DNA from: Longimicrobiales bacterium
GTDB lineage: Bacteria > Gemmatimonadota > Gemmatimonadetes > Longimicrobiales > Gaopeijiaceae
NCBI GenBank assembly: GCA_028822645.1
Contig: JAPKDG010000015.1
Location: forward strand, 1-45,065
DNA: 45,065 bases
Reading direction: 5' to 3'
Shown here: piece by piece, positions 7,136 to 15,455 of the stretch
Numbering within the stretch: the first letter of the stretch is position 1
Layout: the number at the start of each line of letters is the position of its first letter
Notes under the pieces: model-generated
What the model was told of the DNA's origin: nothing
Seen by the model: the letters and a program-made list of their open reading frames with translations, nothing else
The model's database searches: none
Translations under genes and position numbers: made by a program

Positions 7136-9679
7136 TCATTCTATTCTCTGTATCCAGAGCACCATATTTGCCATTGTGCCCGATCCCGAGTTTCTGATCT
7201 GGATACTAGAAGGTAAATTAAGACCAGATGAAGACCATTCGAGGTAAGAACTAGAACCACCCCTGATGTTTAGGGGTAACGTTAAGTCGTCTATGTCACT
7301 TGTGTACGGTTGCAGTCTTCGGTCAGATGCCCAACGCCCCATAACATCTCGAAGGTTCCAGGAGGTCAGATTGTTGGATATCTTACCGTCACCCCAAAGT
7401 GTCATAGCAAACGTTGCTAGCAATTCTTTTTTGGGAATTCCAGTAATCTGCGAGTAATTAGACAGGCCCGAATGGTCAGTTGATCCAACCAAGGCCCTGC
7501 TTAATGCCTTCTCTCCACCAGGATAGTTTGGACCGTACAGATCCAAGACCATTCTCATGAAAATGGAGGGGACACCGTAGACCGCTCTAAGATTATCACA
7601 GGGGCCAGCATTTCCTTGGGATTCCTTGCCCATCCAAGAACATTCTTCAGGAGCATTTGGAACTCTACCCGACTTCGAGTATCCAAAATAATATGTAAGG
7701 TCGCTCGCCCAGTCTCTGTACCATTTAAAACCTGTGTTGAAATCGTGCAGTCCTAAATCTAAGCCAGGTCCATTACCATAGATTTCATATCCAACTAATT
7801 GTTCGGCTAGAGTAGCTCCTCCCTCCATTTCCCAACTCGATTTGTATTCTGAATCTTTGTAAAAATTTCCAGTAATCTGTATGACATGAGTTGTTTCGTG
7901 TGCAATCAAGGGATCATAAAGATCTGTGAGCCATGATTTGGGAACTACCCTGTTTTCAATCGTACCTTCTGGGTCTGGGGCTAATCCATAGAATATTTCT
8001 GCTTGGTTCGCTCCGGGGCATAGATTGCTAGGTACTAAGTCTCCTCCCCACACAAAACCTAAGGTGCGCTTTCTTTTGTTGACTTCCTTGGTTACAAGGA
8101 CAGACAACTTTCCGTTGGAATCGATATCTCCGTAGTCACCGTAGTATTCCTTTAAAACGGGTAGAGTCTTGGACGTATACTGAGTATCAAAATTTTGGTA
8201 CTCAGAAGCTGTAAACGATTCAGGTAATGGGTTACCTATATCTTCATACCATACGGTTTCTTCACCTATGTAAGCAATTTGTGCTAGGACTTGAAGGGTA
8301 TCCCCTGATGCGCAAGAGAGCCCCATATTGAAAGGCACAGTATCCCCAAGGCTGACTTCTTGATTTAAGATGTCCTGTGGAGCAATGTTCCAGGATTGAG
8401 GGCGAAGTTCTCTTCGGATTTTGTCGATACCAATTTCCTCTATCAAAAGCTTCTCATTGGCTCTTATCGCGTGTTCCTCTTGGATGTGATTTTCGAATGT
8501 GACATTCATGATAGAAACTGACTGACTTCCAATTGTTGGAGGCATGACAGGAGTGACAGGAAAGTTGGGAAGAGGGATATATCTGGAAGGACTGTCAGGA
8601 TTGAAACTTTGGTTAACCAAAAAGTCGGCCAGCAATTGGACACCAGGTTTGATCTTGAGAGTGATTTTATTCAAGTCTGCAGTTGCCTCTGATTGAGATA
8701 AAGCACCGATGAGAAATTTTTGATTTGAACTTCCTGGTTTCAGATGTATACATGCTTCAGCAGATATGATGTTTTGTCCGAGAGCTAACGATTGAATGTT
8801 TTGTGGCATAACGGACACTTCTACGCCGACGCTATCAGTTGAATTCTTTAATGTGAGCTGAGTTTTTCTGGGTGGAAGACAGTCGAAAAGTGGCAGCATG
8901 AAACGAACCTGAGTACTGGTTGCAGATGTGATTTGTACTGCCCTGCCTCCTAGTGTTAATTCGTTATTGCCGAAATCCCAAAGTCCTTCTCCTTCCAAGG
9001 TTCCCTGAGATCCCTCGATGAGTACATCCGGGGTTATCGAAGAGATCACGATACCTCCACCTGTGGATACGATTATACTCAATGCTGCAGAGATGGCACC
9101 AGAAGATACAGTGACTTGAGACCTGCCATCTGTCAGGGAGGTGGCTAAGCCCTGATTGTCCACTCGGACAATAGATTCGTCAGCTGACGACCAGGTAACA
9201 TCGGGGGTGTCCACAATATTACCTCTTGCGTCCTTGATGATCGCTTCAATTGTGATTGTGTCTTGTAAACTTTGGAAGCGAATTAAATCTTTTGTGAATT
9301 CAATAGTGTTTGTTTCCTGAACAACCGTCACAAACGCTGTCTTTTCAGTTGAGCCTGCCGTAGCAGTTATGGTGGCCGAACCTTCGGAGATTGCAGTGAG
9401 CATTCCACGCGAGTTTACTTCTACCGAAAGTACGTTTGAAGTTGTCCAGACAATTGCCGGATTGGGGAAGTATGAGCCGTATTGGTCAGTTGCCGATATT
9501 TTTACTGTTTCCGTGGCACCTAAGCTGGTAAAGCTGTATTGATCTTGAGAGAAAGACAGCGTGCTGGCTATTGGAGGATCGGGTTGAGTGATGGGTTCAG
9601 TGGGCGACTTAGAAGTGTCTTCAGAGCAGGAAGCAGAAATTAAACAGAGGATGCCCGCCCACTTGCAGTATCGATTCAT
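7136..9679 (-). CDS. Lipoprotein with two Big_2 domains, an IPT/TIG-like domain and a gluzincin metallopeptidase domain
   Basis: An 847-residue exported lipoprotein. The signal peptide ends in the lipobox LISAS-C18. Two bacterial Ig-like (Big_2) domains follow at about 40-120 and 125-205, then an IPT/TIG-like domain at about 210-290 (ISSITPDVLIEGSQGTLEG). The C-terminal half holds a zinc peptidase: H594-E-T-T-H598 with a downstream glutamate in SSWEMEGGATLAEQ (E617 or E619). This arrangement, with the preceding NGKLSVLVT and GFVWGGD stretches, resembles family M30 (hyicolysin-like). The start has an AGAGGA box upstream. It probably degrades proteins at the cell surface. A 24-base stretch of its codons for residues about 46-53 is duplicated in its own 5' leader. 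Confidence 0.82.
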   Translation of the reverse strand: MNRYCKWAGILCLISASCSEDTSKSPTEPITQPDPPIASTLSFSQDQYSFTSLGATETVKISATDQYGSYFPNPAIVWTTSNVLSVEVNSRGMLTAISEGSATITATAGSTEKTAFVTVVQETNTIEFTKDLIRFQSLQDTITIEAIIKDARGNIVDTPDVTWSSADESIVRVDNQGLATSLTDGRSQVTVSSGAISAALSIIVSTGGGIVISSITPDVLIEGSQGTLEGEGLWDFGNNELTLGGRAVQITSATSTQVRFMLPLFDCLPPRKTQLTLKNSTDSVGVEVSVMPQNIQSLALGQNIISAEACIHLKPGSSNQKFLIGALSQSEATADLNKITLKIKPGVQLLADFLVNQSFNPDSPSRYIPLPNFPVTPVMPPTIGSQSVSIMNVTFENHIQEEHAIRANEKLLIEEIGIDKIRRELRPQSWNIAPQDILNQEVSLGDTVPFNMGLSCASGDTLQVLAQIAYIGEETVWYEDIGNPLPESFTASEYQNFDTQYTSKTLPVLKEYYGDYGDIDSNGKLSVLVTKEVNKRKRTLGFVWGGDLVPSNLCPGANQAEIFYGLAPDPEGTIENRVVPKSWLTDLYDPLIAHETTHVIQITGNFYKDSEYKSSWEMEGGATLAEQLVGYEIYGNGPGLDLGLHDFNTGFKWYRDWASDLTYYFGYSKSGRVPNAPEECSWMGKESQGNAGPCDNLRAVYGVPSIFMRMVLDLYGPNYPGGEKALSRALVGSTDHSGLSNYSQITGIPKKELLATFAMTLWGDGKISNNLTSWNLRDVMGRWASDRRLQPYTSDIDDLTLPLNIRGGSSSYLEWSSSGLNLPSSIQIRNSGSGTMANMVLWIQRIE
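9522..9545. repeat. 24-bp direct repeat, copy inside the lipoprotein gene
   Basis: This copy encodes part of the first Big_2 domain (around QYSFTSL, residues 47-53). An identical 24-base copy lies at 9695-9718, upstream of the gene start. Confidence 0.85.
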
Positions 9680-9694
9680 TCAGTCCTCTAAGGG

Positions 9695-9718
9695 AAGCTG
9701 GTAAAGCTGTATTGATCT
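9695..9718. repeat. 24-bp direct repeat, copy in the lipoprotein 5' leader
   Basis: Identical to 9522-9545 and in the same orientation, with the copies 173 bases apart. It lies 16-39 bases upstream of the lipoprotein ATG, just ahead of the ribosome-binding site. It looks like a recent local duplication of coding sequence into the leader. Confidence 0.85.
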
Positions 9719-9809
9719 GTTCAATATTAACAGGAATGTAGAGCACTGGAAATCCTTATTTGCGATGGAATGATTATCCGTCCACATTGTATTTGAAGGA
9801 GAAACAACT

Positions 9810-11210
9810 ATGGCAAATTGTGCTTCACACACCATCCTAATAAAGGGTGGAAAGGTCGTGAGAGAAGAAGGAGTATTTCTCGAAGACCTTTTGATTCGTG
9901 GCGAACGGATCGCTGAAATGGAGAGATTTCCTGAACATGAGATCCACGAAGTTGTGGATGCTTCTGGACTATTGATTTTTCCTGGAGCGGTAGATACGCA
10001 TGTTCATCTGAATGATGTTTTTATGAATACTGTTAGCGTTCATGACTACTACACAGGAACTTTAGCTGCTGCATTCGGCGGGGTCACTAGTGTCATTGAT
10101 TTTTCAAATCAAAGACATGGAGATCCTCTTGTTAATACCATTAAAGATAAAAAATCTGAAGCTGCTGGAAGAGCTTTAATCGATTGGGGGGTGCATCCTG
10201 TAATAACTGATCCCAGCCCGAGCACCTTAAAGGAAATTCTGGATGTAGTAGAAATGGGTTCACCTACCATAAAATGTTATATGACCTATAGAGAAGAAGG
10301 TCTATTGATTGCCAACGAAGATCTTGAATTAATTTCTGAATCTCTATGTGCGGCTGGTGGCATGTTGTTACTACATCAAGAAGACAACGAAATGGCAGAA
10401 GCTGGTATCAGAAGAGAGTTGGATCGAGGTGGGTTTTCTCCTCTTCATCACGCCCTGAGTAAGCCGACCGAAGTGGAAGATGCGGCTATCCGGACTGCGA
10501 TTGATATAACAAGGCGGACAAAAGGAAGGACTTTTATTGTGCATCTGACGTCTTCAGATGGACTAGAGATGATCACTGGAGCAAAAGATCAAGGGGTAGA
10601 CATACACACTGAAACTTGCACTCATTATCTTCTTTTTACTGACGAGGAACTCAAAAGAGAAGATGGGGTGAAATGGATATGTTCTCCTCCACTGAGAGAT
10701 GCTGCAAATCAAAAGTTACTCTGGTCTGCCGTGTCGGATGGCAGGATCCCGATGGTCACTTCTGATGATGCGGCATATTCCTGGGAGGCCAAGCAATATG
10801 GTAAGGATCGGTTTGACAGATGTCCCAACGGAATTCCGGGGGTTGAATCAAGGTTCATGAGTCTTTATTCAGAAGGAGTAGTGGCTGGAAAGATCACCCT
10901 GGAAGCCTTTGTGAAAGCGGTGTCTTGTACTCCCGCTAAAATTTTTGGCCTTTGGCCTAAGAAGGGAAATCTGTTGCCTGGAGCTGATGCGGACATTGTA
11001 TTGTTAGATCCTACTGAATCTTGGGAAATGAATAGAGACACTCTGCACATGTCTGCTGACTGGTCAGTATTTGATAATCAAAAGACTACGGGAAGGATAA
11101 AGAAGGTTTACTCTAGAGGCGAGCTCATAATTGATGGTGAAAATTGTGTGGGCGATCCTGGTCGAGGGCAATATTTACATCGTAAACTACCAGATCACCT
11201 TCAATACTAA
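9810..11210 (+). CDS. Dihydropyrimidinase/hydantoinase-type amidohydrolase
   Basis: A 466-residue cyclic amidohydrolase. The metal centre is complete: H64 and H66 in DTHVHLN, the carbamylated lysine K155 in TIKCYMTY, H189 in LLHQED, H245 in VHLTS, and D319 in TSDDAAY. The family opens the ring of hydantoins, dihydropyrimidines or allantoin. An AAGGAG box sits 9 bases before the ATG. The next gene, nine bases downstream, is a hydantoin-racemase homologue, so a 5-substituted hydantoin is the most likely kind of substrate, giving an N-carbamoyl amino acid. It begins a three-gene operon that ends in a PLP decarboxylase. No N-carbamoylase gene is in the window. Confidence 0.9.
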   Translation: MANCASHTILIKGGKVVREEGVFLEDLLIRGERIAEMERFPEHEIHEVVDASGLLIFPGAVDTHVHLNDVFMNTVSVHDYYTGTLAAAFGGVTSVIDFSNQRHGDPLVNTIKDKKSEAAGRALIDWGVHPVITDPSPSTLKEILDVVEMGSPTIKCYMTYREEGLLIANEDLELISESLCAAGGMLLLHQEDNEMAEAGIRRELDRGGFSPLHHALSKPTEVEDAAIRTAIDITRRTKGRTFIVHLTSSDGLEMITGAKDQGVDIHTETCTHYLLFTDEELKREDGVKWICSPPLRDAANQKLLWSAVSDGRIPMVTSDDAAYSWEAKQYGKDRFDRCPNGIPGVESRFMSLYSEGVVAGKITLEAFVKAVSCTPAKIFGLWPKKGNLLPGADADIVLLDPTESWEMNRDTLHMSADWSVFDNQKTTGRIKKVYSRGELIIDGENCVGDPGRGQYLHRKLPDHLQY

Positions 11211-11219
11211 GATTCATCT

Positions 11220-11897
11220 ATGAAAAAAATTTTGATTATAAATCCTAACAGTTCTGAGGGGATGACTCGGACGATACAGGATTTTGCTAAAATGTTTGTT
11301 GGTAATAGGGCAGAAGTCGTGACAGCTCTCACCGTTGGAGCTCCTGAGTTTATAGAAACGTACGCAGATGAGTCACAAGCTATGGCTGGGATGATGCGAT
11401 TGATCAAGAATAATCAAGAAGACTATGATGGATTTGTGATAGCTTGCCATTCGGATCCCAATCTTGATCTCATGAAAGAACTGAGCCTGAAACCTGTCGT
11501 GGGCATTGGAGAAGCATCCATGCGTTCAGCGTGTCTTATTGGTGATAGATTCACGGTGCTGTCCGCTACTTTAGGATCAATTCCAAACAAAAAAGCTCTG
11601 GTGAGTAAATATAATCTTCTAGATCAACTTTCTTCTGTCCGAGCTTTAGGGACTCTATGTGCAAAGCAAACACAGGTAGATTTGTGTGAGAAAGTGTCCA
11701 GGGACGCTATCGAACAAGATTCAGCTGAAGTCATTGTCTTAGGTTGCGCGGATATGGCTGGTATGAGTTTTGAGCTGCAGGATAGGCTCGGAATTCCAGT
11801 TGTAGACGGCATTGCTTCATCATTAAGTATCTTGCTAGGACTCATAGATCAAGGATTGTCAATCAGTAAAATTAGCAGGTATCGTAGCCATGCCTGA
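11220..11897 (+). CDS. Asp/Glu/hydantoin racemase family protein
   Basis: A 225-residue cofactor-independent racemase. It starts with the family signature KKILIINPNSS and has the two cysteines expected to act as the acid-base pair: C76 in IACHSDPN and C176 in VLGCADMAG, each at the end of a half of the pseudo-symmetric fold. In this family it would interconvert D- and L-5-substituted hydantoins, or an amino acid. It lies nine bases after the hydantoinase and overlaps the next gene by eight bases. No clear ribosome-binding site is seen, in keeping with translational coupling. The substrate's side chain cannot be inferred. Confidence 0.88.
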   Translation: MKKILIINPNSSEGMTRTIQDFAKMFVGNRAEVVTALTVGAPEFIETYADESQAMAGMMRLIKNNQEDYDGFVIACHSDPNLDLMKELSLKPVVGIGEASMRSACLIGDRFTVLSATLGSIPNKKALVSKYNLLDQLSSVRALGTLCAKQTQVDLCEKVSRDAIEQDSAEVIVLGCADMAGMSFELQDRLGIPVVDGIASSLSILLGLIDQGLSISKISRYRSHA

Positions 11898-13269
11898 GGG
11901 TATCTATTCAGGAGCAAATCCGTCTGAAGTTATGTCAGATCTTCGAAATTTGGTCAATTTTCAGGATAAAGGTATGGGAGTTACTGAATTAACTCGAGAA
12001 TTGGAAGAAAAATTGATCCCTCATTTACTTAACTACAGTAGGCCTGAATTTCAGTCTATGTTCAATACGTTTCCCGAAGAAGGGGCATTCGTGGGAGCAG
12101 AACTCGCTCTGCGATTTAATCAGGGTGTTACCAACTGGCAGGTTTCTCCTGGTGGAGCAGTTTTGGAGGAACTCTGTTGCAGAAAATTGTGTGAACTTTT
12201 TGGTTTGTCCGAAAAATCAGACGCTACATTTATGTACTCGGGAACTTATGGTAATCAGCAAGCGATCTATCTGGCTTTGCATCACTTCGCTGAAAGTAAA
12301 GGCTTTGACTATTCCGTTGAGGGAATGACGGGCTTCGCCAATCCCAAAAAACTCAAAATATTGGTCTCTGAGGATACTCATTTTTCGGTAACGCATGCGG
12401 CACATTTTCTCGGATTGGGAGAAGAATCGTTACTGAAAGTGGGATTGACGACTGATCAGAGAATGGATCTCACTGAGCTTCAGGATGCTTTGAATAGAAA
12501 TCATTCCGAATATGAAATATTTTGTGTGGTTTGCACACTTGGATCTACAATAACAGGCTCCGTCGATCAAATTCAAAAAGTGACAGAAATGTGTTCTGAT
12601 TATGGGCCGTGGCTTCACGCGGACGGCGCATACGGCCTTGCCTACAGCTTGCTCCCGGAAAAAAAACATTTGTTTGCGGGGATAGAATTAGCTGATTCAA
12701 TAGTGTGGGATCCACACAAGCAATTCGGAATTCCTATTCCTTCTTCTTTGTTGTTCTTAAAAGATGGAAGCAACTTTAGCAGGGTGAACGTTCACTCTCC
12801 TTATTTCAATAGGGAGGGGGATGAGATGCCAAACCCCGGGCTTAAATCACCACCCTCAACAAGACCATTTTCTGCTCTTCCACTTGTCACATCCATTAGA
12901 AACCAAGGATTAGATGGTGTACGGACCAGGTTGCGAAGCTCGATCTCTGCCATAAGTGAATTGTCTAAAGTTTTGACAAGTGACAATGAAATAGAAGTGT
13001 TAAATAAACCAGATACAGGAGTAATTTGTCTTAGGGTAAAACCAGAAGGTACTGAGGAAGATCAACTGTGCAACCTCCAAGAACTTGTGTACAGGAAGAT
13101 CTGTTCGGAAGGTTCCAAGAGTATTTCCATTGCCACTATCAATGGGAAAAAAGTATTGCGTTTGGTTTCTGTATCGCCAGAAGTCACTGTACGAGCGTTG
13201 CAATCTACAATAGCTTCCATTAGAGAAGTAGCGAAGAAATTAAGTAAGAGTGGACCATTTGTTCGATGA
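11890..13269 (+). CDS. Group II PLP-dependent amino-acid decarboxylase
   Basis: A 459-residue fold-type I decarboxylase of the glutamate/aromatic/2,4-diaminobutyrate group. H164 (DTHFSV) would stack on the cofactor, H243 and D245 in LHADGAYG hold the pyridine ring, and K277 in DPHKQFGIP is the Schiff-base lysine. It overlaps the racemase by eight bases, so all three enzymes should be made together. That suggests the amino acid freed from a hydantoin is decarboxylated to an amine, though the step that removes the carbamoyl group is missing here. Alternative PLP chemistry, such as an aldolase or lyase of the same fold, is possible. The substrate is unknown. Confidence 0.85.
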   Translation: MPEGIYSGANPSEVMSDLRNLVNFQDKGMGVTELTRELEEKLIPHLLNYSRPEFQSMFNTFPEEGAFVGAELALRFNQGVTNWQVSPGGAVLEELCCRKLCELFGLSEKSDATFMYSGTYGNQQAIYLALHHFAESKGFDYSVEGMTGFANPKKLKILVSEDTHFSVTHAAHFLGLGEESLLKVGLTTDQRMDLTELQDALNRNHSEYEIFCVVCTLGSTITGSVDQIQKVTEMCSDYGPWLHADGAYGLAYSLLPEKKHLFAGIELADSIVWDPHKQFGIPIPSSLLFLKDGSNFSRVNVHSPYFNREGDEMPNPGLKSPPSTRPFSALPLVTSIRNQGLDGVRTRLRSSISAISELSKVLTSDNEIEVLNKPDTGVICLRVKPEGTEEDQLCNLQELVYRKICSEGSKSISIATINGKKVLRLVSVSPEVTVRALQSTIASIREVAKKLSKSGPFVR

Positions 13270-13309
13270 CGGTCCGGTGGACAGAGATCATTTTTGAGGA
13301 GTGACTATT

Positions 13310-13783
13310 ATGTATAATTCGATTCCGTTTAAGGCTCTATCCTTGGTGCTGTTAGCCACAATGGCATGTTCGACTGGTGAACCAGTGGGCGAGGGGGAGA
13401 ATCCTAGATTCGGAGTTTGGCAAATGGACTCCGATGCTCCTCCTCCAGCTATAAATATTATGACGTATGAACCTTACGGAGAGAATGGCATGAGGGTGAC
13501 GGTAGAATCTACCAACTCTGAGGGCAGGGAATCGAAGTGGGGTTATGTGACTATGTTCGATGGCGAATTCATGGATGTTGAAGGACAAGAAAACAGTAGG
13601 ACAGCTGTTGAAATAGTGGATGACAAGATTAATAAAATTTCGAACATGCGAAATGGAGAAGTCACACAAACCATCATGAACGTCTTGTCAGAGGACGGAA
13701 ACATTATCGATAATGAATACATTCGAACTGGTCCGAATGGTGAAAGACGAGTGAGTCATGCAATCTATAGGCGCATCAACTAG
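13310..13783 (+). CDS. Hypothetical lipoprotein
   Basis: A protein of 157 residues from the ATG at 13310, chosen because GAGGAG lies eight bases upstream; the earlier in-frame GTG at 13301 overlaps that box. It has a signal peptide with lipobox LATMA-C, then a small soluble domain rich in beta strands (FGVWQMDSDAP, GMRVTVESTN, YVTMFDGEFMDVEG). I do not recognise the family. It follows the hydantoinase operon by about 40 bases in the same direction, and its stop overlaps the stop of the opposing serine hydrolase by four bases. Confidence 0.7.
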   Translation: MYNSIPFKALSLVLLATMACSTGEPVGEGENPRFGVWQMDSDAPPPAINIMTYEPYGENGMRVTVESTNSEGRESKWGYVTMFDGEFMDVEGQENSRTAVEIVDDKINKISNMRNGEVTQTIMNVLSEDGNIIDNEYIRTGPNGERRVSHAIYRRIN

Positions 13784-15243
13784 GGAAGCCGCTTTAGGAA
13801 TGTGATTCCCGCCACACGGCTTGTGCCTAGGATCATTTTGTTGGCCTCAGGAAAATCCAAGACTAAACCGTTTCCAATATATTGACTATCTCCATTGTAG
13901 CTCATTTTGGTTAAAGTGCCGTCGGGACGCTGCAGGGTCAGTTCTTGGCCGGTTGAGCCAATAAAAAAAGAGACTCCTAGTTCAACGCTCCAGTACTCAC
14001 CGGTAAAATCTTGAGGGGAATTGAGAGGAGAAGTTTCTGGATTAAGTGATGATTGCAAATCATCATCCGCGGTCGAATTCACCACTGAGCCGTCAGATCT
14101 GAGGTTTAGATTCTCTGTAGGTGCTTCAGTGAAATGGTCGATTAAAACAAGGTCTGCGATATCCGTAACATCTAATTGTTCTGTACCATCGGACCGATTG
14201 CAGAGTAGGATAAAAGTGGTCTGTTGGTTTGGATAACGAGTGATATTCGTTCTGAATCCACCCCAAGATCCCGTGTGCATGACTCGTTTTAGGCCGCGGT
14301 AGTTGTCCACTGTTAGGCCCAAGGCGTAGTCGATGGTGTCACCGTTATTTAGGACCCCGCGGGTGTGTAATTTACTTAACAATTTGCTTCCGCCTACCGT
14401 CGCATCATAAAAATTGTTATCCCATTTGGCCAGTTCTTCTATTGATGTTAGGACCTGCCCGTCTCCTCCCATTTGAAAATTTAACAGATGGTCGATCCCC
14501 CATTGGTTCGATGAAAGGCTATATCCTGTGGCCCGTTCTTTTATGATTTCATGGTTGTTATCCCAGATCTGTGTTCTGTGCATATTCAAAGGGCCAAAAA
14601 CTCTTTGTTCCAAGAAAGCACGCAAAGATTTGCCTGTCACTCTTCTGACTATGTGTGCGGCGAGGAGGTAGCCAGAATTGGAGTACATAAATTGGTCGCC
14701 AGGAGTAAAATTCAAAGCATCCTGTTTCAGTATGATTTCTACTGCATCGAATTCAGTGAATACGTTATTGAAATCTATACTAGCAAGGTTCATTAATGCG
14801 AGATAGTCTCTGATTCCGGATGTATGATTCAGGAGATGCCTAATAGTGATTGGCTTGTTGTAGATCTTGAGCTCAGGGATCCATTTTCGGACATCGTCGT
14901 CTATTTGAAGCGAACCATCTATTTCCAATAGAGCTATTGCGGTGGCGGTGAACTGTTTCGAAAGTGACGCTATATCAAAAATTGTGCTGGAGGATATGGG
15001 CACCCCCCAATCGAGATTGGCAGACCCTCTGTTTTTCCTGTAAGAGAGTCGGTTTTGCTCGATGATTCCAAGACTGCATCCAGGGTCGGTTTCCTCAATA
15101 AAATCAAAAAGTGATTCCATGTTTGCGTCAAATCCAGTCGTTGAGGTTATGGACTGTCCGTGAAGAGTGAGGGTTGGAATGACTAAGCAGACAAGGATGA
15201 ATGAAAGTAACTTCTGGGGTATGTTAGTCTCAGCAATGGTCAT
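13780..15243 (-). CDS. Exported SxxK serine hydrolase (beta-lactamase/DD-peptidase-like)
   Basis: A 487-residue protein from the ATG at 15243, which gives a clean signal peptide (KLLSFILVCLVIPTLTLHGQ). The upstream in-frame start at 15306 would put 21 extra residues in front of it. Active-site motifs of the class C/family S12 fold are present: SLSK (Ser-x-x-Lys) near 93-96, YSN in MYSNSGY, and HTGSWGG as the KTG equivalent. A separate C-terminal domain of about 120 residues follows, of the kind found after many such hydrolases. The natural substrate could be a D-amino-acid peptide, ester or amide. It is transcribed alone. Confidence 0.85.
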   Translation of the reverse strand: MTIAETNIPQKLLSFILVCLVIPTLTLHGQSITSTTGFDANMESLFDFIEETDPGCSLGIIEQNRLSYRKNRGSANLDWGVPISSSTIFDIASLSKQFTATAIALLEIDGSLQIDDDVRKWIPELKIYNKPITIRHLLNHTSGIRDYLALMNLASIDFNNVFTEFDAVEIILKQDALNFTPGDQFMYSNSGYLLAAHIVRRVTGKSLRAFLEQRVFGPLNMHRTQIWDNNHEIIKERATGYSLSSNQWGIDHLLNFQMGGDGQVLTSIEELAKWDNNFYDATVGGSKLLSKLHTRGVLNNGDTIDYALGLTVDNYRGLKRVMHTGSWGGFRTNITRYPNQQTTFILLCNRSDGTEQLDVTDIADLVLIDHFTEAPTENLNLRSDGSVVNSTADDDLQSSLNPETSPLNSPQDFTGEYWSVELGVSFFIGSTGQELTLQRPDGTLTKMSYNGDSQYIGNGLVLDFPEANKMILGTSRVAGITFLKRLP

Positions 15244-15455
15244 TTTATTTTCTAAGAAAGTTGAGGGATTACCTTGTCCCATCCAGGACACGGCTATTAT
15301 GATCAAGTACGATATGCTCTGTACTCGTTGTCCTTTACATCAAAGTGAATCTGTTTATAATTCTGCCGTTTTGCTAGGCCTCGCTGACAGCTTGTCTCGA
15401 TGAGCTAATACAGAAGAAGTACAATCCGTTTCATAATATATGAAGGAGCCAAGGA

